Notes: a model not told the origin generated them from the sequence alone. A stretch of DNA of 64,000 nucleotides from an uncultured Ruminococcus sp. (GCA_900545345.1 UQYQ01000007.1:1-64000), one strand, 5' to 3'; numbered from the stretch's first letter, positions 16,377 to 25,448 are shown. Numbers and translations are program-made.

Positions 16377-17390
16377 ATGGAGAAAAACTTTAGTTTGGTT
16401 TCGGTCGGCGGTTTTTCAAGGCAAAAGCAGAAGCTTTTAACTTTGGAAAAAATATTGCTGAGCGAAACTGATGAAAACCACGCTTTGACTGTAAAAGAAC
16501 TTATATCAAAGCTTGATTCGTACGGAATAAAGGTTGAGCGAAAGACTGTTTATGATGATATCAATACATTGCAGGAAAGCGGACTTGATATTCTGTGTGA
16601 ACGAATAGGTCATGCAAATGCTTATTATATTGGGTCAAGGATTTTTCAGGATGAGGAGCTTTATGTACTGGCTGATGCTGTATCATCATCTGTTTTTCTG
16701 ACGAAGAAAAAGTCTGATGAGCTTATCAAAAAACTTCAGACTCTTACTTCAAAGTATAAGGCACGCGGGCTTAGAAGAAATGTCTATGTTGCAAATCGAA
16801 TAAAGGCATTTAATGAACACATATACTATAATATTAATACTATACATGAGGCAGTATTTTCAAATTATCAGATTGAGTTTAAATATTTTGAATACAGCCT
16901 GGATAAAAAAGCACAGTTTCGTCATGGCGGTGAGGTTTACAGCGTTTCTCCGTATCAGCTTATCTGGGAAAATGATAAATACTATTTAATTTGTTTTTGC
17001 AATAAGCATCAAAAGCTGTGCAGATACAGAGTAGACAGAATGTCAGAAGTAAGGATTTGTGAGGATAAGAGGCGTTCTTTGACCGTTAATGAAAATGAAA
17101 TTGTAAAAAGTCTTAAAGCTGCGTACGATATGTATGGCGGAGAACCTGAAAGAGTAGAGCTTGAATTTGACAACTCACTTATTAATGTAGTTATTGACAG
17201 GTTCGGAAGTAAGGTCATTATTAACAAAGTAAATGAAAACAGGTTCAGAATAAAGGCCGATGTAGAAATAAGTCCTACATTCTGGGGATGGCTGTTCACA
17301 TTCGGCACTAATGCTAAGGTTGTAGGACCGGAAAAAATCGTCGACATGGCTAAACAAAAGATAAAGGAAATATCCGATTGCTATGAATAA
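16377..17390 (+). CDS. WYL-domain transcriptional regulator
   Basis: A 337-residue DNA-binding protein. An N-terminal winged helix (about 17-80, with LTVKELISKLDSYGIKVERKTVYDDINTL) is followed by a linker and the WYL domain (about 145-225, YSVSPYQLIWENDKYYLICF, then YRVDRM). A C-terminal extension of about 100 residues (VELEFDNSLINVVIDRFG) is the usual WCX part. WYL domains bind nucleic acid or small ligands and control many systems, including DNA repair and defence. Its end overlaps the ClC gene by 8 bases, suggesting it is coupled to that transporter. Confidence 0.9.
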   Translation: MEKNFSLVSVGGFSRQKQKLLTLEKILLSETDENHALTVKELISKLDSYGIKVERKTVYDDINTLQESGLDILCERIGHANAYYIGSRIFQDEELYVLADAVSSSVFLTKKKSDELIKKLQTLTSKYKARGLRRNVYVANRIKAFNEHIYYNINTIHEAVFSNYQIEFKYFEYSLDKKAQFRHGGEVYSVSPYQLIWENDKYYLICFCNKHQKLCRYRVDRMSEVRICEDKRRSLTVNENEIVKSLKAAYDMYGGEPERVELEFDNSLINVVIDRFGSKVIINKVNENRFRIKADVEISPTFWGWLFTFGTNAKVVGPEKIVDMAKQKIKEISDCYE

Positions 17391-18774
17391 CAAAGATAAT
17401 GTAAATAAAGCTTCTTTTGCCGATAATTTAAGAAGTTGTATAAAAACTCAATATAACAAATATGCTTATATTTCAAAATCATTTGGTGAGAGTTTTTTAA
17501 AATTTTTAAAATGGCTTGCTGTTGCGTTTTTGCTGGGTGTTTTTGTGGGAGCAGTCGGTGTTGCATTTCATTATTGCTTGAGTGGTGCAGCACAAATCAG
17601 ATCAGCACATGAGTGGATAATATTTTTTATACCTATAGCCGGATTGTTTATTGTGTTTTGTTACAAAACTTTCGGAATGTATAACGACAAAGGTACAAAT
17701 TTAGTTCTTATGGCGGTTCGTGACAATGAGCCTATGACTGCTAAAACCGTTCTTTTGATTTTTTCGTCAACAGTGATAACGCACCTCTTCGGCGGCTCGG
17801 CCGGAAGAGAAGGAGCAGCACTTCAAATAGGCGGTACGATAGGCTCGCTGTTTGGGAATGTGCTCCGCTTTGATGATAAGGACAAAAGGGTAATAACAAT
17901 GTGCGGAATGAGTGCGGGTTTTGCCGCACTTTTCGGAACACCTGTTGCATCTTCTGTTTTTGCGATGGAGGTCACAAGCGTCGGGGTTATGTATTATTCT
18001 GCTATTGTTCCATGTGTTGTTTCGGCGTTCACAGCGGCAAGCATGGCAAAACTATTCGGCGTTAAAGCAGTCAAATATTCCGTAATAGGATTACCCGATA
18101 TATCAGTTTTATTGGTTTTAAAAGTTATTATTCTTGCTTTGCTTTGTGCTGTGATAAGCCTTGTTTTTTGTTTGTCTATGAGAGGCTTGCACCATGTTTT
18201 TCAAAAAATCAGCAAGGATAATAAGTTTATCAGAATTTTTATTGGCGGTACAGTTATAATTATTATAACTTTGCTTATCGGAAGTCAGAAATATAACGGT
18301 GCAGGCAGTGAAGTTATTAATCAGTGTTTTAATGAAAGCGTTGGATTTCAGGTTTTTGCATTAAAAATCCTGCTGACGGCAATAACCCTCGGCTGCGGAT
18401 TTAAAGGCGGAGAAATTGTTCCGACTTTTTTCACAGGCTCGGCATTCGGAAGTGCAATGTCATCTATACTTGGAATTTCACCGTCATTAGGTGCTGGAGT
18501 AGGTTTGGTTTCGGTTTTCTGCGGTGTTACTAACTGTCCGCTGACTTCGATAATTCTTTCGGTTGAGCTTTTCGGAAGCGAGGGTCTTATATTATTTGCT
18601 GTTGCCTGTGCGGTTTCCTATATGCTGTCCGGTTATATCGGACTTTATAATGAACAGACAATTGTATATTCGAAAACAAAAACACAGTTTATTGACAAAT
18701 CGGTTGCAGAGCGTTCTATGGAAATTAAGAAAGCAAAGCTGAAGGGAATAGAAGCTTCTGAAAAAGAAAAATAG
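17383..18774 (+). CDS. ClC-family anion channel/antiporter, possibly the fluoride type
   Basis: A 463-residue membrane protein with about ten or more hydrophobic helices after a hydrophilic N-terminus. The filter motif GGSAGREGAALQIGG keeps the gating glutamate, and CGFKGGEIVPTFFTG is the second conserved motif. The usual GSGIP element is replaced by KGTNLV, and HLFGGSAGREG resembles the F-/H+ antiporter branch, so fluoride export is a reasonable inference. No fluoride riboswitch is seen, because the gene starts inside the WYL gene. The C-terminus is hydrophilic, without CBS domains. Confidence 0.88.
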   Translation: MNNKDNVNKASFADNLRSCIKTQYNKYAYISKSFGESFLKFLKWLAVAFLLGVFVGAVGVAFHYCLSGAAQIRSAHEWIIFFIPIAGLFIVFCYKTFGMYNDKGTNLVLMAVRDNEPMTAKTVLLIFSSTVITHLFGGSAGREGAALQIGGTIGSLFGNVLRFDDKDKRVITMCGMSAGFAALFGTPVASSVFAMEVTSVGVMYYSAIVPCVVSAFTAASMAKLFGVKAVKYSVIGLPDISVLLVLKVIILALLCAVISLVFCLSMRGLHHVFQKISKDNKFIRIFIGGTVIIIITLLIGSQKYNGAGSEVINQCFNESVGFQVFALKILLTAITLGCGFKGGEIVPTFFTGSAFGSAMSSILGISPSLGAGVGLVSVFCGVTNCPLTSIILSVELFGSEGLILFAVACAVSYMLSGYIGLYNEQTIVYSKTKTQFIDKSVAERSMEIKKAKLKGIEASEKEK

Positions 18775-18809
18775 ACAAGGTATAGTCTTAAAAGAAAGGA
18801 AAAACATAT

Positions 18810-19238
18810 ATGAAAATTATGGCAGTGGATTTTGGGGATGCGAGAACAGGACTTGCTGTGTGTGACAGGACAGAGTTCTTGGCATCTCCTATAGGAACGA
18901 TAGAAGAGAGAAACTTCAATGTGCTTGTGACAAAGGTTGCACATATGTCAAGAGAATATGAAGTAGGTGAAATTATTGTCGGGCTTCCGCTGAATATGAA
19001 CGGAAGCTTCGGTCCCAGGGCTGAAAAATGCAGGCAGTTTGCCAATGCTTTGAATGAGATTGTTGATGTTCCTGTGAATATGTGGGACGAACGTTCGACT
19101 ACAGTTTCGGCACATAATTATCTTAACGAAACAAACACAAGAGGAAAAAAGCGTAAAGAGGTTATTGACCAGGTGGCCGCAACTATTATTCTTGAAAGCT
19201 ATCTTGAGTTCAGAAGAAAGAAAGCGAACCGCGACTAG
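18810..19238 (+). CDS. ruvX: Putative pre-16S rRNA nuclease / Holliday junction resolvase RuvX (YqgF)
   Basis: A 142-residue RNase H-fold protein. The family motifs are in order: MAVDFGDARTGLAVCD (first catalytic Asp), IIVGLPLNMNGS, WDERSTT (Glu/Arg) and IDQVAATIILESYL (last Asp). The length is normal. In Escherichia coli YqgF trims the 5' end of 16S rRNA; a role in Holliday junction processing has also been proposed. GAAAGG precedes the ATG. It ends a same-strand run with the WYL and ClC genes. Confidence 0.93.
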   Translation: MKIMAVDFGDARTGLAVCDRTEFLASPIGTIEERNFNVLVTKVAHMSREYEVGEIIVGLPLNMNGSFGPRAEKCRQFANALNEIVDVPVNMWDERSTTVSAHNYLNETNTRGKKRKEVIDQVAATIILESYLEFRRKKANRD

Positions 19239-19390
19239 TTCTGACGCCTTTGAATAGTTAAAATAATGTTAAGGATTCTTTGGCGCCGTATCAGATTTTT
19301 TAAAATAACAAAAGTTTATATTAATGTTCAATAAAGGGTTAACAACTAAGATGTATGGACACAAACAGGGAATTTTCAATTAACTGATAA

Positions 19391-19423
19391 AAAAATGCAG
19401 GGCAATTATTTTTGTCCTGCATT
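19391..19423 (-). terminator. Terminator overlapping the end of a TauE/SafE gene
   Basis: On the minus strand AATGCAGG pairs with CCTGCATT and runs into seven T's. The upstream arm lies inside the last codons of the 19406-19789 gene. The stretch 19239-19390 between converging genes holds a second, weaker stem around TCTGACGCC and GGCGCCGTATCAGA followed by six T's, which may end ruvX. Confidence 0.7.
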
Positions 19424-19789
19424 GTTTTGTTTATTCGGTTTTTTTATAAGCTCACGAATACCGATTATTATTATAAACACGGAAAAGATTTTTGAAAGAA
19501 TTTCCGAGCCCAGCATGCTTGCCACCAAACTGAAAATCAGTGCGGCAATTATGCCTGTAATAATAGACGGTATGATTTTTTTCCATATAATAAGCTTTGA
19601 CTTTGTGTGAAGAATGATTGATATCAAAGCAATCGGTATAAAGAAAATAAGATTTATACCCTGAGCCTCAAGCTGTTCCATTCCTGTGAAAATTGCAAGA
19701 TATATAATAAGAACCATTCCGCCTCCGAGTCCTAAAGAGGCAATAAATCCGCTCAGAAACGAAACAACGGCGATAACGAAAATATTCAT
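19406..19789 (-). CDS. Half-size TauE/SafE membrane protein, second half
   Basis: A 127-residue protein with about four membrane helices. The N-terminal SFLSGFIASLGLGGGMVLI is the TauE/SafE (DUF81) repeat signature GxxGGxG. Full-length family members have two such repeats in one chain of about 250 residues and are proposed anion or sulfite/organosulfonate exporters. Here each repeat is a separate gene, overlapping the partner by four bases, so the two products probably assemble as a heterodimer. The substrate is unknown. Confidence 0.85.
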   Translation of the reverse strand: MNIFVIAVVSFLSGFIASLGLGGGMVLIIYLAIFTGMEQLEAQGINLIFFIPIALISIILHTKSKLIIWKKIIPSIITGIIAALIFSLVASMLGSEILSKIFSVFIIIIGIRELIKKPNKQNNAGQK

Positions 19790-20169
19790 AATACTAACAT
19801 CCTGATTCCCGATATAATTAAAATAACACCGAATATTTTTTTCAGAAGTTTATTTGAAATTTTTTTTAGCAGCTTGCTTCCTATTATTGCTCCGAGTATT
19901 CCCAACGGAACGAATTTGAGAGCAAGAGAATAGTCAATATGTCCTTTTACGGAATAAATAATCATACTTATCAACGACAAAGGAAGTGTAATTGCGATTG
20001 AAGAAGCATGAGCTTTCTTAGCTTCAAGTCCTGTGCTTTCGAGAAGAGGAACACTGAGCATTCCGCCTCCCGACCCGAAAAGACCGTTTGCTATTCCCGT
20101 TACACCTCCTACGATGTAATAATATGCCTTGCTGTTTTTTAAATTTTTCAGTTTATTTTTTATTCTCAT
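19786..20169 (-). CDS. Half-size TauE/SafE membrane protein, first half
   Basis: A 127-residue protein with a basic N-terminus, then about four membrane helices. VGGVTGIANGLFGSGGGMLSVPLL is the conserved repeat in its N-terminal form, and the KKAHASSIAITLPLS segment that follows is also typical. Its stop overlaps the start of the companion half by four bases (ATGA). Together the pair equals one complete DUF81 transporter. Confidence 0.85.
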   Translation of the reverse strand: MRIKNKLKNLKNSKAYYYIVGGVTGIANGLFGSGGGMLSVPLLESTGLEAKKAHASSIAITLPLSLISMIIYSVKGHIDYSLALKFVPLGILGAIIGSKLLKKISNKLLKKIFGVILIISGIRMLVL

Positions 20170-20221
20170 AAAATTATTATCTGTGATTTTAAATAATTTA
20201 TTCAGAAAGCAATTGTTTTTG

Positions 20222-20250
20222 TTTACTTAAAATAATATATGTGATAAAAT
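20222..20250 (+). promoter_or_regulatory. Possible promoter of the AraC-type regulator
   Basis: TTTACT, a 17-base spacer and TAAAAT, weak at the -35. Confidence 0.4.
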
Positions 20251-20308
20251 GAAATCATAGAAAAAATATTCAGCTGCTGTGAAATTAAGCACAAAAGGAG
20301 GAGTTAAA

Positions 20309-21124
20309 ATGAACTATATTGAACACTTTGGATTTTATGACAATATTGTTCATTTTCCCGAGCATCATCATACAGCTTGTGAAATTTTGTATTTGCATAA
20401 AGGAAATATATCGGTTTCACATGAAAATAATATGTATGAAATGACAGACGGTATGCTATACATAATTCCCAGCTGTTTTAAGCATAGAGTAATAATAAAT
20501 GATGAATCATGCTATGAACGCACTCTTGTTTTTCTCAATCCTTGGATTTATACCAAAGAGTATTTTTCGGATGTTATTTATAATATGCTTATAGGGTTTG
20601 ATTTACAAAAGCCTGTTGTTATAGAAGATGACTTTAATGCACTGGCGACTATAAACACGATTAAGGACGAGCTTGAAAAGGGGGATATTATATCGGAAGA
20701 TATTATTGTTTCATCACTTACCGAGCTGTTTGCAAAAATAATCAGAAAAATCGGATATACGGGAAAAACCGCTAAGACGCCGAACAAGCTGGTTACTGAG
20801 ATTCAAAGCTATATTCAGGAAAACTGCGGCTTGAACATTTTAATTTCGGATGTTGCCGAAAAGTATTTTATAAGCAAGTTTTATTTAAGTCATATTTTCA
20901 AAGAACAAACGGGTATGTCACCTAAACAGTTTTTAATATTTGCACGGCTTTCAAAAGCGTATAATATGCTTCATGAACCGGATATGAAGATTTCAGAGAT
21001 TTCTGAGTTATGCGGTTTTGCAAGCCCCAGTGATATGACAAAGAAGTTTAAAGAGCAGTATAATATTTCACCAAACGGATTTAGAAAACAGCTTTTATCA
21101 AAAAGCAAAAACGATACAAATTAG
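20309..21124 (+). CDS. AraC-family transcriptional regulator
   Basis: A 271-residue regulator. Residues about 1-130 form a cupin-like sensor domain (FPEHHHTACEILYLHKGN, with the histidine cluster usual in sugar-responsive members). The C-terminal 100 residues hold two HTH motifs, INILISDVAEKYFISKFYLSHIFK-like and ISEISELCGFASPSDMTKKFKE, ending ISPNGFRKQ. The ATG at 20309 follows AAAGGAGGA; a GTG ten codons earlier is also open but has no ribosome site. It lies 71 bases before the GH59 gene and is a likely activator of it in response to sugars; this is inference. Confidence 0.9.
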   Translation: MNYIEHFGFYDNIVHFPEHHHTACEILYLHKGNISVSHENNMYEMTDGMLYIIPSCFKHRVIINDESCYERTLVFLNPWIYTKEYFSDVIYNMLIGFDLQKPVVIEDDFNALATINTIKDELEKGDIISEDIIVSSLTELFAKIIRKIGYTGKTAKTPNKLVTEIQSYIQENCGLNILISDVAEKYFISKFYLSHIFKEQTGMSPKQFLIFARLSKAYNMLHEPDMKISEISELCGFASPSDMTKKFKEQYNISPNGFRKQLLSKSKNDTN

Positions 21125-21195
21125 AGCAAGTTTTATATAGAATTGGTTCGACCAAGATGTTATACTTAAAATAACATAATAGGAGGAATGTTATT

Positions 21196-24100
21196 ATGAG
21201 ACTTAAGCTTTTAAAAACAATTGCCGGTTTTACAGCGGCAGCATTAACATGTTCGGTAATGGGGGTTATGCCTATGTCAAAGCAGGAAAACGGGGTTAAA
21301 GCCGAGAGTACATTCAGTATTAATATTGACGGAAACAAAATTACTTCCGATTCGCTTAGATTAGGAGCGGTTTCCGCAAATAATTCATCAAGACTTCTTA
21401 TGGATTATAAAGAAAAGAATCCTGAGGCTTATTGGGAAATAATGAATTATTTGTTCAATAAAGAAACAGGAATAGGACTTTCTCATATTAAATTGGAAAT
21501 GGGTTCTGACTGTGATTCAAGTTCGGGAACAGAGCCTGCAACTATGCGTTATGAAAATGAAAAAGCCAATGTAAATCGTGGGGCCGGCTTTCATCTTTGT
21601 GCCGATGCGTTGACAATAAATCCTGATATTTCCATAGATATGCTTCGCTGGGGAGCTCCGGGCTGGACAGCCGGCTCAATGGAAAAGAGATTTAAGTGGT
21701 ATAAAAACACATTGGATGCGGCATTTGATGAATTTGGACTGAAATTTAATTATATTAGTGCCGATAGAAATGAGCCATACAATGGTGTAGATGCTGAATG
21801 GATAAAATATTTAAGAAAGCATCTTGATTCTTCTTCAAAAGAAAAGAATGCAAAATACGATTACAGCAAAATTAAACTTGTCGCTTCCGATGAAGTCGGA
21901 CGCTATGAAATAGCTGATGAGATGATGAAGGATTCAGAGCTTAGAAATGCAGTTGATGTTTTGGGATTTCACTATTCCACATGGTCGAGTGAAAATGCAT
22001 TAAAACTGAAAAAAGATTACGGTAAAGAGATTTGGTACTCTGAAGGGTCATCAGTTGCAATTAATGCCGAACAGGCAGTAAACGCAAATAATGCTTCAGG
22101 TGATACACTTGACGAAGCTGCTAAGGGAACGGGTCTTACAGGTGTAAACAGTGCTTTGGAAATCGGAGTAAGAGTACTTAATATGTATGCACAAAGCGGA
22201 AGCAAGGGCGGAAAAATGACCATGTATCAATTCCAGCCTGCAGTTGCTGCATACTATACGGGAGCACAATATGTTCCTAAACAGTTAATACAAGCCGATA
22301 CACCTTGGAACGGCTATTATGATGTTCAGGCAGGAGCATATGTAATGCAGCATTTTACAAAATTCCAGACTGATAACATGAAATATGTAGACGGTGCATG
22401 CTTCGGTGACGGAGAACCTGCAGGTGACGGTCACGGAATAGGTAAAACAACAAATAACTACATAACTTTGGCCGACCCTGACACAGGGGATTATACAATG
22501 GTATTTGTCAACGATTCATCTGCTGCAAGAAGCTATGATGTTTCTGTTTCAAATTTAAGTAAATCAAATTCTTCATTAACTGCATGGGTAACAAAAGGAC
22601 CGGACGCCGGTCAGGCTTATAATGCCAACTGGCTGAAAAAATCGGGAACAATTGCTCCTGTGAATGGAAAATTTTCTTATACAGTAGAGCCTTATTCTAT
22701 TGTCACTTTGACTACAACTACCGGTCAGAAAGGCTATGCCGATGAAGAGAAATCAGAATATCGAAATCGAAGCAATAACACTCACCTCAATCTTCCTTAT
22801 ACAGATGATTTTAATTATACTGATGAGTTTTTAAAAGAAAGGGGAGGCACTCCGCTTTATACTTGTGATGCAGGAGGAGCTTTTGAAGTTGTTAAAAAAG
22901 CCGACGGTTCCAAAGTTCTTCAGCAGAAAATTACTAATGACAATAAACCTATAAATTGGGGAACTACTACTTCACCTTCTACCACTTTAGGAGATACAGA
23001 TTGGGCTGATTACAGTGTTTCAATTGATGTGAAACTTATAAAGGATAATTCTGTATCAAATTTTGCCGGAGTAGGATTGAGATCGGTAGGAACTTGTAAT
23101 GGTGTTTCTAGAGTAAATAAATCAGGTTACTGGATAAAATTAATAAGTGACGGTACTTATGTTTGCTTAAAGGAAAATACAGAGCTTCACAAGGGAAGTA
23201 TAAAAAACTTCAACTTAAATTCATCTCACAACCTTAAAGTCAGTGCAGTTGGCAATGAAATTATTTTCTATATCAACGGAATATCTGTTTTCGGATATAC
23301 CGACACAACAAATCCTTATTTATCAGGAAGAGTAGGAATTTACAGTAATTTCTTTAATACCGAATTTGATAATCTGAAAATCGAAAAGGCTTATGAAAGC
23401 TTAAGCGGATTGAATGCGGGTGCTTATGCTGCCAGAGTGGACTCTCTTGACAGTAATGTTAAATACAGCGGAAACTGGACGCTTAAAATCGGTGATTCAT
23501 ACAAGCTTTTTAACAGAACAAGCGCTGCGGCAAACGAAGACGGAGCTTCCCTTGAATATACTTTTAATGGAACCGGAATTAACTTTGTTGCCGGAAATTT
23601 AAGGTCAGCATCTGAAGTAAGTGTTGAGATTGACGGAAAAACAATCGAAAGCGGTTTAAGTTTAGAATCAGCAAGACTTAACCGCCAAGGCTTGTATTCA
23701 CTAAATGGTCTTTCAGACGGTGAGCATACAATCAAAGTAACCGTATTAAGCGGAAAATTTGCAATAGATTGTATAGAGGTTTTAAAGGCAACAGACAAGA
23801 CTGCAAAAGCAACTATAACAGGAAATGTAGCAGATCCTGTACAGCCGACTGTTAAAGTTCCTCAAAAAACAAAAGTAAATCCTAAAACAAAAGCAACAAG
23901 AAGTGCTTCAGATGTTAAAAAAGACAGAGCCTCAGCAAAAAAGGCAATGAAACAGGCAAAGATTATCAAGCTTACTGCTAAGAGTAAGGCAAAGAGGAAA
24001 ATAAATGTTTCCTGGAAGAAGGTCAAGAAAGCTAAGGGCTATCAGATTCAGGTTTCAGCAAAGAAGAATTTCAAGAAAGTTATCTTCAAGAAAGACCTTA

Positions 24101-24258
24101 AAAAGACAAAGCTCACAATCAAGAACAAGAAGATTAAAAGCAAGAAAACCTATTTCGTTCGAGTTAGGGCATATGCTGCATACAAAGATGCTAACAACAA
24201 GGCTGTCAAAGTATATAGTAAATGGAATAAGAAAATCAGGAAGGTTAAAGTGAAGTAA
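21196..24258 (+). CDS. Secreted GH59-family glycosidase (galactocerebrosidase-like)
   Basis: A 1020-residue exported enzyme. A signal peptide covers about residues 1-36. The catalytic domain (about 45-515) follows GALC closely: SSRLLMDY, HIKLEMGSDCDSSSGTEPA and LRWGAPGWT, with likely acid/base Glu193 (ADRNEP) and nucleophile Glu283 (WYSEGSS). Family members split beta-galactosyl bonds. A laminin-G-like domain (about 530-735) and a beta-sandwich binding domain (about 750-865) follow. A Pro/Thr linker leads to a very lysine-rich fibronectin-III-like module (about 918-1020), nearly identical to the tail of the CotH protein at 60074. TTGGT-TCG-ACCAA at 21143-21155 upstream is a possible operator. 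Confidence 0.82.
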   Translation: MRLKLLKTIAGFTAAALTCSVMGVMPMSKQENGVKAESTFSINIDGNKITSDSLRLGAVSANNSSRLLMDYKEKNPEAYWEIMNYLFNKETGIGLSHIKLEMGSDCDSSSGTEPATMRYENEKANVNRGAGFHLCADALTINPDISIDMLRWGAPGWTAGSMEKRFKWYKNTLDAAFDEFGLKFNYISADRNEPYNGVDAEWIKYLRKHLDSSSKEKNAKYDYSKIKLVASDEVGRYEIADEMMKDSELRNAVDVLGFHYSTWSSENALKLKKDYGKEIWYSEGSSVAINAEQAVNANNASGDTLDEAAKGTGLTGVNSALEIGVRVLNMYAQSGSKGGKMTMYQFQPAVAAYYTGAQYVPKQLIQADTPWNGYYDVQAGAYVMQHFTKFQTDNMKYVDGACFGDGEPAGDGHGIGKTTNNYITLADPDTGDYTMVFVNDSSAARSYDVSVSNLSKSNSSLTAWVTKGPDAGQAYNANWLKKSGTIAPVNGKFSYTVEPYSIVTLTTTTGQKGYADEEKSEYRNRSNNTHLNLPYTDDFNYTDEFLKERGGTPLYTCDAGGAFEVVKKADGSKVLQQKITNDNKPINWGTTTSPSTTLGDTDWADYSVSIDVKLIKDNSVSNFAGVGLRSVGTCNGVSRVNKSGYWIKLISDGTYVCLKENTELHKGSIKNFNLNSSHNLKVSAVGNEIIFYINGISVFGYTDTTNPYLSGRVGIYSNFFNTEFDNLKIEKAYESLSGLNAGAYAARVDSLDSNVKYSGNWTLKIGDSYKLFNRTSAAANEDGASLEYTFNGTGINFVAGNLRSASEVSVEIDGKTIESGLSLESARLNRQGLYSLNGLSDGEHTIKVTVLSGKFAIDCIEVLKATDKTAKATITGNVADPVQPTVKVPQKTKVNPKTKATRSASDVKKDRASAKKAMKQAKIIKLTAKSKAKRKINVSWKKVKKAKGYQIQVSAKKNFKKVIFKKDLKKTKLTIKNKKIKSKKTYFVRVRAYAAYKDANNKAVKVYSKWNKKIRKVKVK

Positions 24259-24301
24259 AGACCTGACGTTACTGATTTTCTACATGGCACCGGCTTATCA
24301 T

Positions 24302-24329
24302 AGGCAGAGAGCCGGCGGCGGCTCGCCGC
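24302..24329. repeat. Interspersed palindromic repeat, copy A
   Basis: The segment AGGCAGAGAGCC is followed by the hairpin GCGGCG-GCT-CGCCGC. A close relative lies at 30847-30874. It is far more GC-rich than its surroundings. Confidence 0.6.
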
Positions 24330-24371
24330 AAATGTAATAAGAAACTCAGAAAAGTAAAGGTTAAGCAGTAA
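24330..24371 (+). pseudogene. Duplicated 3' end of an FN3-tail gene
   Basis: About 42 bases encode NKKLRKVKVKQ and a TAA. They repeat the end of the GH59 gene just upstream but match the end of the CotH gene (63127) better. It looks like the old end of the GH59 gene, displaced when the current tail and the palindromic repeat were introduced by recombination. Confidence 0.6.
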
Positions 24372-24397
24372 AATAAAGATAAGACAGAGTTAAAAAT

Positions 24398-24428
24398 AAG
24401 CGTTCAGAATTTTCTGAACGCTTTTTTT
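24398..24428. terminator. Terminator between GH59 and DUF218 genes
   Basis: AAGCGTTCAGA pairs with TCTGAACGCTT and is followed by a T run. It lies between converging genes. Confidence 0.85.
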
Positions 24429-24463
24429 GCGGTAATTTAATTATAGGCTGTACTTTTTATCGG

Positions 24464-25231
24464 TTATTTTAAATATTTTTCCTGAAAAAGTCCCATCCAC
24501 TCTCTTAACCAGTAATACGGCAGATCTATTTTTGTTGTTTTTGCATATACGGCATATGAATTTATGCCTTGTTTTTTTGCTATGATTGAAGCACGGTATT
24601 CGTGAAATCCGTCTGTGACGATTGTTATATCACGAGGAAGATTCATTCTCTCGATAATTTCATATGAAAACTTTATATTCTCATATGTGCTGGTAGACTT
24701 GTCCTCAATAATAATCCTGTCACTGTTTATACCTAATTCAACCAAATAATTATACATACACTCAGCTTCTGAAATTTTCTCGTCAGGTCCTTTGCCGCCT
24801 GAAACTATGCAGGTTATTTCTTCATTTTCCGAAAGATAGTCAAATGCCGCTTCTAATCTGTGGCGGAGCATTTTACTCGGATGTTCGCCGTTTACCTTAC
24901 AGCCGAGAACAACAACAGTAGTTTCTTTGTCAGGATAGTTTTTATAAGCCATAATCATTCGTGCGGAATTATAAATGCACCATCCGACAACAACTAAAAT
25001 CAGAACGGATAAAGCAATTAATGCTGTTTTTCCGCCTGTTCCTTGCCAGAGCTTTAATATAAACTTCCAGATATAAGACCAAAACAGAGTGATAATCATT
25101 AGACATATGGTAATAAACAATCCTGCAACATTGCCGATATTGCTGATATGCTTATAAAACGGAAGTATAAAGATTACCAAAAAAACGAGTTCAATCCCAA
25201 ATAAAATAAATTTAACTATGTTTTGCAGCAT
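24464..25231 (-). CDS. DUF218 membrane protein (YdcF/SanA/ElyC-like)
   Basis: A 255-residue protein with three hydrophobic segments near the N-terminus (about 5-28, 33-60 and 70-92), then an extracytoplasmic DUF218 domain. The domain shows VVVLGCKVNGEHPSKMLRHRLEAA, IVSGGKGPDEKISEAECM, EDKSTSTYENIKFS and IVTDGFHEYRA, the standard order for the family. Members such as SanA and ElyC act in envelope integrity and peptidoglycan-precursor traffic; the reaction is not established. It converges on the GH59 gene. Confidence 0.9.
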   Translation of the reverse strand: MLQNIVKFILFGIELVFLVIFILPFYKHISNIGNVAGLFITICLMIITLFWSYIWKFILKLWQGTGGKTALIALSVLILVVVGWCIYNSARMIMAYKNYPDKETTVVVLGCKVNGEHPSKMLRHRLEAAFDYLSENEEITCIVSGGKGPDEKISEAECMYNYLVELGINSDRIIIEDKSTSTYENIKFSYEIIERMNLPRDITIVTDGFHEYRASIIAKKQGINSYAVYAKTTKIDLPYYWLREWMGLFQEKYLK

Positions 25232-25306
25232 GACAAATTCCCCCTAAATTTTTCTAATATTAATTATAAAGAGAATTAATATTAAAGTCAAGCTATGTAA
25301 ACAACT

Positions 25307-25448
25307 TAAACTGATTATTCAGACATTTTAGGAGCATTATCCTGTCGTTTTAGAACGACCGTATGAGGTGTCAGTTTATCGGTACTTCAGCGGGGGAGTA
25401 TATTTCCGGCCGAATAATTAATATACAGCACATAAACTCTGACGAGAG
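25307..25448 (+). ncRNA. Possible structured RNA upstream of leuC
   Basis: Within a stretch less AT-rich than its flanks, five perfect short helices occur. TAAACTGA (25307-25314) pairs with TCAGTTTA (25371-25378) and encloses AGGA..TCCT (25330-25343) and TCGTT..AACGA (25345-25358), a three-way junction. GTATATT (25398-25404) pairs with AATATAC (25420-25426). CTCT-GACG-AGAG (25437-25448) follows. I do not recognise a known riboswitch or T-box. It lies between divergent genes, so it could be a leader or a separate RNA. A chance fold is possible. Confidence 0.35.

Noticed and set aside
18775..19239. Reverse-strand ORFs over ruvX and similar overlapping frames elsewhere
   Set aside because: They are shadows of well-identified genes, without ribosome sites or family features.
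21143..21155. GGTTCGACC resembling a tRNA T-loop
   Set aside because: No acceptor, D or anticodon stems can be built around it. It is better read as a short palindrome before the GH59 gene. No tRNA or rRNA gene was found in the window.
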